A DNA stretch of 43,563 bases from a virus, in IMG/VR virus record IMGVR_UViG_3300043410_000352, positions 1 through 43,563 of that record; one strand, given 5' to 3'. Both the position numbers and the translations under genes were made by a program. The notes below the pieces were generated by a model. That model saw only the letters and a list, made by a program, of their open reading frames with translations. It made no database searches and was not told the DNA's origin. Shown piece by piece: positions 7,090-12,651 of the stretch (its first letter is position 1; each line of letters opens with the position of its first letter).

Positions 7090-7288
7090 GCAACACCTCG
7101 TATCGTTCGCTGATCCAAAAGCCAGCACTGTTTAAAGCCATTCCTTTGTCGATCATCTCTTGCTCTGATCTGCACCGCCGGTCAACACCATGTTTACCTG
7201 TGCGGTGTTTGTCAAATGCCACGTTGCTGTTGAAGTACAACCCACAACCTGGACATTGGTTACGCTGTCCCGTCAGATTTTTCGTCAT
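7031..7288 (-). CDS. C2H2-type zinc-finger protein
   Basis: 85 residues. CPGCGLYFNSNVAFDKHRTG has the C-x2-C-x12-H-x4-H spacing of a single C2H2 finger, a form seen in some phage proteins. The serine/aspartate-rich tail encodes the 5' part of the overlapping downstream gene. Start ATG at 7288 with GAGG upstream. DNA or RNA binding inferred. Confidence 0.65.
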   Translation of the reverse strand: MTKNLTGQRNQCPGCGLYFNSNVAFDKHRTGKHGVDRRCRSEQEMIDKGMALNSAGFWISERYEVLHDYGAKTKDSGSDSTSDGS

Positions 7289-7583
7289 CAAAGAACCTCA
7301 TCTTTTTGTCTGACAGGTCTTGGTCAATCAGTTCTGCGATAGAGATACCGGATGGGAATCTCATCTGCGCCCACTGAGCGGCCTTGACTATCTCAACCGC
7401 CTTGTCAATACCGGTGTTGAATCCGTTGGTGAACGAATCCCCGACTGACAGCCGTGCATCAATAGCCTCCCGCACAATCTGTGTCATGGGTATCTTGTGC
7501 TTGACCGAGAACTTCTTTAAACGCTTGATCTCCTTGGGTTCAAGGTAGACCATGAATGGATGGTATTTAGACGAACGGATCAT
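7260..7583 (-). CDS. ribbon-helix-helix-type DNA-binding protein
   Basis: 107 residues. MVYLEPKEIKRLKKFSVKHK followed by IPMTQIVREAIDARL is the strand-helix-helix pattern of RHH regulators; the remaining 50 residues may give oligomerisation. The start at 7583 overlaps the previous gene by 17 bp and has GGA upstream. Likely regulator inside the recombination operon. Confidence 0.6.
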   Translation of the reverse strand: MIRSSKYHPFMVYLEPKEIKRLKKFSVKHKIPMTQIVREAIDARLSVGDSFTNGFNTGIDKAVEIVKAAQWAQMRFPSGISIAELIDQDLSDKKMRFFDDEKSDGTA

Positions 7584-7977
7584 TTTGGTTCCAGCTTTCG
7601 TATTCTTTGATGATGATGTCGAACTTGCGCTGTGCCTCAGCGTTGCCGTTGAGTTCAGCCCTGGATTCGATACCGCAGTAGGTGCAGATTGCATTGGCCG
7701 CAGAGTCCTCGTTTTTGGCGGTTGCCATCTTCATCTCATGCAAGAAGACTTGGAACGTTCGATCTCTGCATAGCATGCCAGCCTTCTGCACTCGGTTGTT
7801 GTACTCGGTAGGGGACTCGTCATCTTGAATCCGCACCAGAGCACAGGCATAACGTGCCCCAACAAAATCCCTTAACAATTCGACAGGGATTTCATCAGGG
7901 TGGATAGACAGGGTCAGGACAAAGCCTGTCCTGTCCTGCTTCAGCGCCACCTTCCTGGCTTCAAACTGCAACGCCAT
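7567..7977 (-). CDS. phage hypothetical protein in recombination operon
   Basis: 136 residues. The N-terminal part (FVLTLSIHPDEIPVELLRDF) is familiar from phage recombination clusters but unnamed. It has several cysteines (LCRDRTF, ICTYCG) that could bind a metal. It overlaps both neighbours by 17 bp. It probably assists annealing or nuclease steps, judged by position only. Confidence 0.6.
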   Translation of the reverse strand: MALQFEARKVALKQDRTGFVLTLSIHPDEIPVELLRDFVGARYACALVRIQDDESPTEYNNRVQKAGMLCRDRTFQVFLHEMKMATAKNEDSAANAICTYCGIESRAELNGNAEAQRKFDIIIKEYESWNQNDPFV

Positions 7978-8296
7978 CTTTGATGCCTAGCTTGTTCTCA
8001 AGGTAGGAGATAACTGCAACCAAGCCAGACACTTGCTGGCGCAGGGTATAGATCTCCACGTTTAAAGCATGAACATTGGGGGCGTCCGTGCGCTGTGCCT
8101 CTTTGCGAATGTGCTCACGCAGAATCTGCTGACCCTTGGTAGGTTTACGCTTGTTGATCTTCTTGGTCATGCCAGCCTTCTTTAAGGCGGGATAGACCAG
8201 AGAGATATCACACTTGACGGCTTCTGCAATCGTTACATACTTGGCCTTGGGGTTGGCCTTCTTGTAGGCAACAATCTGTTCGCTTTTGCTTTTCAT
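7961..8296 (-). CDS. helix-turn-helix and coiled-coil protein
   Basis: 111 residues. VTIAEAVKCDISLVYPALKKAG (about 21-42) looks like a helix-turn-helix, followed by a basic KKINKRKPTKG linker and a C-terminal heptad segment (LRQQVSGLVAVISYLENKL) that could dimerise. RBS GGAG-TAAGCAA-ATG. Followed with a 17-bp overlap by the next gene. Possible regulator; no family name. Confidence 0.6.
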   Translation of the reverse strand: MKSKSEQIVAYKKANPKAKYVTIAEAVKCDISLVYPALKKAGMTKKINKRKPTKGQQILREHIRKEAQRTDAPNVHALNVEIYTLRQQVSGLVAVISYLENKLGIKDGVAV

Positions 8297-8317
8297 TTGC
8301 TTACTCCTGTGGGTTGA

Positions 8318-8602
8318 TCAAAAAGGCACGTCCGTATCATCATCTTGTTGAGCGGTACTGCCTTCGGGGACAAAGCGGCTAACACCGATAGACAGATAGG
8401 TCTTGCCAGCTTTGGACTGACGCTTCCATCCACTCAGCTTGATGATGGTCAGGCCATCCTTGGTGACGATGTTGGTCTTGTCGTTCATGTTGATAGCGAT
8501 CTCGCCAAAGTAGTCGGGTGACTTCTCAGACTTCTTGCTCTTGGTTGCATGCAGGTTGCCTGAGTCTGCCTTGGGCTTGTACTCGGTTTGGTAATCACTC
8601 AT
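8318..8602 (-). CDS. SSB-like single-stranded DNA-binding protein
   Basis: 94 residues. The strand-rich core (GEIAINMNDK, TIIKLSGWKR, KTYLSIGVSRF) and the acidic C-terminal tip ending DDTDVPF match the design of bacterial SSB, whose D-D-x-P-F tip recruits partner proteins. It is shorter than cellular SSB (about 170 aa) and I do not see all OB-fold strands clearly. It lies directly after the annealing protein with an ATGAGTGA overlap, a usual partner arrangement. Confidence 0.65.
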   Translation of the reverse strand: MSDYQTEYKPKADSGNLHATKSKKSEKSPDYFGEIAINMNDKTNIVTKDGLTIIKLSGWKRQSKAGKTYLSIGVSRFVPEGSTAQQDDDTDVPF

Positions 8603-9284
8603 TAGTTTTCTCCTTAAAAGATTCCTTCAGTTGCTTGAACTTGGTCAACACTTCCTCGTACATGTCTGGGTAGACGCTGTTGAGAATGTCTAGCTGACCC
8701 TGGTTTGCTTTCCAGTAGCTGTTGAGATGGGCTACTGAATCACAAATGGTTGTGTACTGGATCATGGAGTCTGCGAACAGACGCATGTCTTCCTTCTTGG
8801 GGACTTCCCCTGGTGGCACCTCCTTGCGTTTAACAATCTTTGCTTCTGGCTTTGCTTCTGGTTCCTCATCCATGGGCAAGTCTTCGTTTGCATAGATGTA
8901 CAGACCGAGTCCATGCAACGCCAAACATTTGGTCAGGCAACGCATCAATGCAGTGTTTAGATTGAAGCTGTCGATCTTCTCAACGAATGGCCCATTGCGG
9001 GTCTGGATAGTTCTGCCCTCAAGACTGATGGGCTTATTTGCGCCGTTCATCACAGGCAGGAAACAAGTCATCGGCTTGCCGAACATGGTGACAGTTACCC
9101 ACACCATGGCCGTGCCGTTGATTTCTAGATACGGCTTTTCCCCGAACATCTGCACACTGAAGTTGGCTTGCGGATCAGCCTTTAAAGCCTCTGCCCAAGC
9201 CCACGCCCATGACAGGTAGGTGAGATTGTTTTTCTTCTCAGTATGCTCGTTGACATTGATTCTGAGCAGGTCATGCGGCGACAT
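8595..9284 (-). CDS. DUF1071-type single-strand annealing protein
   Basis: 229 residues from the ATG at 9284. INVNEHTEKKNNLTYLSWAWAWAE, the LPVMNGANKPI segment and RCLTKCLALHGLGLYIYANEDLP are hallmark motifs of DUF1071 phage proteins, a recombinase group that anneals complementary strands. A longer reading starts at 9383 but would overlap the exonuclease by 113 bp; 9284 gives 14 bp, in keeping with the operon, and has AGG at 7 nt. The variable C-terminal third is charged. Works with the exonuclease and SSB-like neighbours. Confidence 0.8.
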   Translation of the reverse strand: MSPHDLLRINVNEHTEKKNNLTYLSWAWAWAEALKADPQANFSVQMFGEKPYLEINGTAMVWVTVTMFGKPMTCFLPVMNGANKPISLEGRTIQTRNGPFVEKIDSFNLNTALMRCLTKCLALHGLGLYIYANEDLPMDEEPEAKPEAKIVKRKEVPPGEVPKKEDMRLFADSMIQYTTICDSVAHLNSYWKANQGQLDILNSVYPDMYEEVLTKFKQLKESFKEKTNE

Positions 9285-10149
9285 TTGTACCTGCCTTCCA
9301 TCGCTTGAATTGATCGCAGTAATCTGCGACCCCGCAGTAATTTCCAGTACAGCGGACTGGTTCTCCTGGCCTCGTTTCGACATAGTGGTCTTTCTCCTTT
9401 GCTAGTTCAACTGCTTCTTCCATGGTTTTAAAGACTCGGACGGCAGTCTTACGTCCTTCCTTCTTCACGGCATAGGTGGTCTCTTTCATCCACCGATCCT
9501 CGTCTGTACAGGGCTGTAGATCATCCCCAAAGTCCCGGTCTACCTTGGACTGCTGGTGGGCATCCAGGCGGCTGGTGACAAATGCATTGGTCTTGGCTGA
9601 GTCCCAAACTGGGATATCCACCATGGTGATAGGGGCTTGTGGATAGTTCTCCCGGGTGTCATGGCGGCTGAAGTCCCGGATGAAGGCGCAGATCTTTAAA
9701 CCCACAACCTTCTGACCCTTCACGGTCTCAACCAGCCATTTGTAAAGGTTCAGCTGTTCGACCCATTCTTTCTTCTCCTCCTGCATGACTGCCCATGAGG
9801 AGGTGAACTTGTAGTCGATGATGGTTACACCAAAGGCCGTGACCTCTTGCAGATCGATTTGGCCGGAGATGGTGGTGTCCCCTACCTTTGCATATAAACG
9901 CTCTTCTGAGACGTACCCCGGGGTCTCGCCACGCTCCATGACCACATGCAAGGCAGAGCCAAGCATTGCCCATAGCATGTCGGAAACGTCCTGCTCCATC
10001 TGATCATGGAAACGTTCTTGCAACCTTCTAATTTGTGGTGACGAAAGCAACTCAGTCACGCTATACTGTGAAGCGCCCTTGCTGTAGTATTCCTTGGACG
10101 CTAAGGTCAACAACGGTGCGGGTACGCCGTATTTGTTTGTGATTTTCAT
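9271..10149 (-). CDS. RecB/Cas4-like PD-(D/E)XK exonuclease
   Basis: 292 residues. ISGQIDLQE supplies the first acidic residue, VTIIDYKF the D-x-K core, and QLNLYKWL the RecB-type motif IV. The C-terminal CTGNYCGVADYC may hold an iron-sulphur or zinc site. Expected role: 5'-3' resection feeding the annealing protein. I start at 10149 because AGGAGTAGAG lies directly upstream; a start 36 bp earlier has a poorer site. Its start is only 22 bp from the divergent RusA start, so no promoter fits between them. Confidence 0.8.
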   Translation of the reverse strand: MKITNKYGVPAPLLTLASKEYYSKGASQYSVTELLSSPQIRRLQERFHDQMEQDVSDMLWAMLGSALHVVMERGETPGYVSEERLYAKVGDTTISGQIDLQEVTAFGVTIIDYKFTSSWAVMQEEKKEWVEQLNLYKWLVETVKGQKVVGLKICAFIRDFSRHDTRENYPQAPITMVDIPVWDSAKTNAFVTSRLDAHQQSKVDRDFGDDLQPCTDEDRWMKETTYAVKKEGRKTAVRVFKTMEEAVELAKEKDHYVETRPGEPVRCTGNYCGVADYCDQFKRWKAGTNVAA

Positions 10150-10171
10150 CTCTACTCCTGTGAGGTCTTGA

Positions 10172-10564
10172 ATGCCTAGACGCAATGATACTGCTAGTCC
10201 AGAATCCGTGCAATCAATTTCTTTTATGATCTACGGAGAGCCAGCAAGCAAGGCAAATAGTAGGCGTGTTGTTCGCTATAACAATCTGAGCAGAGTAATA
10301 AAGTCTCAAAAAGCCTTGGACTATTCCGACCAATTTCGTCAACAATGCGTCCCGCTTGATCCGATGATGGACGGGGATTTGGTGGTGACCATCCATATCT
10401 GGTACGCATCACGCAGACCAGACCTTGATGACAGTCTGATCCTAGACCTTATGCAGGGATTGATTTACAAAAACGACAGGCAGGTGCGGGAGAGGCATCT
10501 CTACTGGCATCATGATCCAGAGAACCCACGCTCGTATATCACGGTCGAAAAAAAACCCCGGTGA
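10172..10564 (+). CDS. rusA: RusA-family Holliday junction resolvase
   Basis: 130 residues, the usual RusA size. RRPDLDDSLILDLMQG (Asp84, Asp86, Asp87) and YKNDRQVRE (Asp102) carry the conserved metal-binding aspartates; YGEPASKANSRR matches the N-terminal basic strand. It resolves four-way junctions produced by the recombination operon across the divide. GAGG precedes the ATG. Its last codons overlap the hairpin of a minus-strand terminator. Confidence 0.85.
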   Translation: MPRRNDTASPESVQSISFMIYGEPASKANSRRVVRYNNLSRVIKSQKALDYSDQFRQQCVPLDPMMDGDLVVTIHIWYASRRPDLDDSLILDLMQGLIYKNDRQVRERHLYWHHDPENPRSYITVEKKPR

Positions 10565-10574
10565 TTAGCCGGGG
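10548..10574 (-). terminator. intrinsic terminator, leftward
   Basis: Read on the minus strand: CCCCGG, loop CTAATCA, CCGGGG, then eight T. It would stop leftward transcription entering RusA antisense. No leftward gene lies upstream of it, so it either ends an unseen leftward RNA from 10.6-10.9 kb or acts as an attenuator for the early leftward operon. Confidence 0.8.
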
Positions 10575-10577
10575 CAA

Positions 10578-10595
10578 TGTGGATACCCATCCACA
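10578..10595. repeat. 7-bp inverted repeat TGTGGAT/ATCCACA
   Basis: TGTGGAT, loop ACCC, ATCCACA. The arm plus next base (TGTGGATAC) differs from the DnaA box TGTGGATAA at one position. It stands just beside the leftward terminator. Confidence 0.6.
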
Positions 10596-10631
10596 GGAGT
10601 AGCAACTGCTTGCGCAGCCCCGCCAGTATAA

Positions 10632-10673
10632 CGTGACATGGAGGTGGCGTCATGTCACGCTCACCAGGTGAGC
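10632..10673. repeat. two adjacent inverted repeats
   Basis: CGTGACATG (10632-10640) and CATGTCACG (10651-10659) are perfect 9-bp arms around a 10-nt loop. Directly after, GCTCACC-A-GGTGAGC (10659-10673) is a near-perfect odd palindrome. Either operators for a dimeric regulator or cruciform/RNA hairpins; no T-run follows. Confidence 0.7.
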
Positions 10674-10816
10674 CTGTGCGTTTAAACGCTGTGTGAAGTT
10701 TCGGTTTTGCAGCCCCGATATTTACCCCCCAATCCCCTCTGCAGCCCCCATAAATACTGGGGTTTTGCGTTTAAACATTCATGTGAAGTCTAGGCGCTAA
10801 CTTTTCTCTCTCCGAC

Positions 10817-10849
10817 GGAGGGTGTACGGTCTCCTGTGGAGGGTGTACG
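10817..10849. promoter_or_regulatory. paired 12-bp direct repeats upstream of promoter
   Basis: GGAGGGTGTACG occurs at 10817-10828 and again at 10838-10849, 21 bp apart, two helical turns, so a regulator would bind both on one face. The second copy ends 29 bp before the -35 box at 10879, a usual activator position. Confidence 0.65.
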
Positions 10850-10878
10850 AACAATTTACCTTTCTTTACAAAGGGGTA

Positions 10879-10909
10879 TTGACAGGCGTTGAAAACCTGT
10901 GGTTAAAAT
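10879..10909 (+). promoter_or_regulatory. sigma70-like promoter
   Basis: TTGACA at 10879-10884 is a perfect -35. TAAAAT at 10904-10909 (19-bp spacer) or TTAAAA at 10903 (18 bp) gives the -10. Expected start near 10916, just ahead of the structured RNA. Confidence 0.7.
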
Positions 10910-10915
10910 ACGCCC

Positions 10916-11031
10916 GTTGGTGTGTGGAAACCCAGCAGGATAGCCGTTAGATCAGACTCCGACCCCGCATGGGGTACATTCCGTTCACAAAATGGAAGGT
11001 TTCCACCGGGGTCTGTTCTAACGGCTTTTTT
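10916..11031 (+). ncRNA. candidate structured small RNA or attenuator with own terminator
   Basis: About 116 nt between a promoter and a T6 run. Outer helix: 10942-10957 with 11011-11026, 15 of 16 positions paired. Inside: ACCCC-GCAT-GGGGT (10962-10975) and TTCC/GGAA (10979-10982 with 10994-10997). A second helix, GTGGAAACC (10924-10932) with GGTTTCCAC (10998-11006), 9 bp perfect, crosses the outer helix in a-b-a'-b' order, so it forms a pseudoknot or a competing antiterminator. No known RNA family recognised; not 6S, tmRNA or RNase P by sequence. Confidence 0.65.
10942..11031 (+). terminator. intrinsic terminator formed by long-range helix
   Basis: AGCCGTTAGATCAGAC pairs with GTCTGTTCTAACGGCT across about 53 nt, followed by T6 (11026-11031). 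If it forms, transcription from the 10879 promoter ends here; if the crossing helix wins, reading continues to the nuclease genes. Confidence 0.65.
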
Positions 11032-11037
11032 GCTTTT

Positions 11038-11123
11038 GGGGTCAGGCTGAAACGGGTTAGCGCCGTGGTCACTTTTCTAAGTGTTGTTCAGCCAACTCTG
11101 CTTTATGAGAGCAGTCTGACCCC
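11038..11123 (+). ncRNA. second structured RNA element
   Basis: GGGGTCAGGCTG (11038-11049) pairs with CAGTCTGACCCC (11112-11123), 12 bp with one G-U. Inside are CACTT-TTCT-AAGTG (11070-11083) and overlapping short stems GTTG/CAAC (11083-11096) and CTCT/AGAG. The arrangement resembles a multi-branch junction and no open frame explains it. It probably lies in the leader of the operon that begins at 11361. Confidence 0.5.
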
Positions 11124-11140
11124 TCCCCACATCCTGCTCG

Positions 11141-11329
11141 GACACCATGCGGTACGTCGGTGGTGGTGTCTTAAACAACCCTGTTACATGAGCAAGCCAA
11201 AGCAGGGAGCGTGGGCGAATCCTTAGAGCGCGGTGGTTGAAATAGTCTGAGGTAGTGTGATGCGAGGACATGGCTCCGAAGGGCATGACACAGAGCGAAC
11301 CTGCAGTTTTGACTGCGGTAAGGCTGTGT
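11141..11329 (+). other. further leader hairpins before the nuclease operon
   Basis: GACACCA/TGGTGTC (11141-11147 with 11164-11170), and a two-tier hairpin: ACACAG/CTGTGT (11288-11293 with 11324-11329) enclosing CC-U-GCAGT-TTTG-ACTGC-GG (11300-11318). A short T-stretch follows. Could be leader structure or a weak terminator. Nothing recognisable between 11171 and 11287. Confidence 0.45.
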
Positions 11330-11360
11330 TTTGCTCAAACATTCACCAAAGGGCATGTAT

Positions 11361-11696
11361 ATGACCAGAGAGCAAGTAAAGGAACCAGGGGACAAGACAG
11401 AGTTTGAAGTACAAGCGTACATCTGGAATGAACTCAGGAAGATTGGAATCAATGCCAGAGGCGAGGTCAAGGCAAAGCATGGACATCGTAGCTACGTCAG
11501 GTTTGACATAGCAATATTTGAAGATGGATGTTTAAAGCACATCGTCGAGGTCAAGCGAAGCAAAATCAAACACAAAACAACTTGGGAGGACACAAGACAG
11601 GGAAAAAGATACAACGAGTTTGGCGTCCCGGTTACCATCGTGTACGGGATGAAAGACGCAGATGAATTTATTTGTTCATTAAAACAAAAGGAGTAG
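11361..11696 (+). CDS. PD-(D/E)XK-like nuclease
   Basis: 111 residues. TEFEVQAYIWNELRKIGI, then RFDIAIFEDG and HIVEVKRSK give the D-x(n)-E-x-K core; a VPVTIVYG strand follows. This resembles the N-terminal nuclease fold of type I restriction subunits. Start at 11361 has AAAGGG at 7 nt; two earlier starts (TTG 11331, ATG 11355) fit less well. First gene of the rightward early operon. Confidence 0.65.
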   Translation: MTREQVKEPGDKTEFEVQAYIWNELRKIGINARGEVKAKHGHRSYVRFDIAIFEDGCLKHIVEVKRSKIKHKTTWEDTRQGKRYNEFGVPVTIVYGMKDADEFICSLKQKE

Positions 11697-11699
11697 CAA

Positions 11700-11906
11700 A
11701 TGAACGATGATGAAGTTCCAAGCAGTGATGAGTTTGAGAAGTATCTTGACCAACAAGAGTTGATGTGGGAGGTCTGGTACAGGGTTTTCCTGTATGACGT
11801 GATGAAGGCAGGGGAGAACCCTGTAAACGCACGGATGTACCAGGAATATTTCCGCAAGAGGGCCAAGCGGACGCCGGAAGACTGGTACGGACTCCCGGAA
11901 GAATAA
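11700..11906 (+). CDS. small acidic hypothetical protein
   Basis: 68 residues, acidic start (MNDDEVPSSDEFEKY), aromatic middle (MWEVWYRVFLYDV) and basic end. The start follows AGGAGTAGCAA. It sits between two nuclease-like genes 3 nt after the first. No family recognised. Confidence 0.65.
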   Translation: MNDDEVPSSDEFEKYLDQQELMWEVWYRVFLYDVMKAGENPVNARMYQEYFRKRAKRTPEDWYGLPEE

Positions 11907-11923
11907 AAGAAAAGGAAGTAGCA

Positions 11924-12403
11924 ATGCCCACCGCAGAAGAAAACGAGTTGAACCACCAAGACATACTGTCCAACCTCGATAAGAGTAAGACAGGTGTTTA
12001 CAAGGTGGCAGACTGGTTGAACACAAAAGGATACACAGTGACTGTCCCGCCGATGAATGCGATACAGTCAGCCTACGCAGATCGAATGAAGCACGTTGAT
12101 AGTGGTGACCTGTTCATCCACCAGCGTGTTGAGGTCAAGGTCAGGGGGATTGATTTCACCTGCGCCGATGACTATCCGTTTAAAGATGGGGTGTACGTCT
12201 GTGCGCAACATTCATTCGACAATGCATCGCCAAAGCCGTATGCTTACATCCTTATGAACCGAGCCATGACCCACGCCGCAATTGTGATGGGCACATCACA
12301 CAAGCAGTGGTCTGTCAAGGAGGTTCAAGATTCCAGATATCGTGACTTCACTCAGAAGACCTATGTGTGTCCCCTGAGCGCAGTTCATTTTTCCAAGATG
12401 TGA
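11924..12403 (+). CDS. second PD-(D/E)XK-like protein
   Basis: 159 residues. DSGDLFIHQRVEVKVRG offers the D and E-x-K of a nuclease core, followed by DYPFKDGVYVC and KPYAYILMNRAMTHAAIV, a pattern I have met in unnamed phage proteins. Helical N-terminal 50 residues. RBS GGAAGTAGCA. Nuclease function inferred from the motif; no family name given. Confidence 0.55.
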   Translation: MPTAEENELNHQDILSNLDKSKTGVYKVADWLNTKGYTVTVPPMNAIQSAYADRMKHVDSGDLFIHQRVEVKVRGIDFTCADDYPFKDGVYVCAQHSFDNASPKPYAYILMNRAMTHAAIVMGTSHKQWSVKEVQDSRYRDFTQKTYVCPLSAVHFSKM

Positions 12404-12414
12404 CGGAGCAGATC

Positions 12415-12651
12415 ATGCGGGACTACAAACAGGAATACAAAACACAAAAGGCCAGAGGAGAACATGAAGACAGAATGGAGCGTCAACGAGCACGCAGAAA
12501 ACTCGACGCAAAAGGAGTATCCAGAGCAGGTAAAGACGTGGCACACGTTAAAGCCTTATCCAAAGGCGGTTCTAATGCGGACGGCATCCGCCTGGAACCT
12601 GCTTCCAAAAACAGATCATTTAAACGCAAGTCAGACGGCAGCATGAAATGA
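12415..12651 (+). CDS. HNH-like small protein
   Basis: 78 residues. A basic helical N-terminus (MRDYKQEYKTQKARG) leads to DVAHVKALSKGGSNADGIRL, which fits the D-x-x-H-x3-L-x-x-G-G-x-x-x-x-x-N pattern of HNH endonucleases; the zinc cysteines common in longer members are absent. ATG at 12415 after CGGAG. Coupled to the primase gene by an ATGA overlap. Confidence 0.6.
   Translation: MRDYKQEYKTQKARGEHEDRMERQRARRKLDAKGVSRAGKDVAHVKALSKGGSNADGIRLEPASKNRSFKRKSDGSMK

Larger units (their letters stand above)
10565..11360. other. non-coding control region between RusA and the rightward early operon
   Basis: No convincing gene. It holds two inverted repeats (10632-10673), two GTTTAAAC palindromes that each begin a repeated block GCGTTTAAAC-n4/5-TGTGAAGT (10679 and 10768), two short GCAGCCCC repeats, paired 12-bp direct repeats, a promoter, and a series of RNA hairpins from 10921 to 11330. 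It is best seen as a transcription and possibly replication control hub. Confidence 0.75.

Noticed and set aside
9285-9383. Longer N-terminus for the annealing protein (start at 9383)
   Set aside because: Would overlap the exonuclease coding end by 113 bp and add residues outside the usual DUF1071 core; kept only as an alternative.
10594-10662. AGGAGTAGCAA site at 10596 followed by a short open frame beginning CTG
   Set aside because: No ATG/GTG/TTG start at the right place and only about 22 codons; likely a relic of a former gene start.
10916-11330. tRNA, tmRNA, 6S or RNase P RNA in the non-coding region
   Set aside because: No T-loop or acceptor pattern, no tag frame, and no conserved core of those RNAs found by eye.
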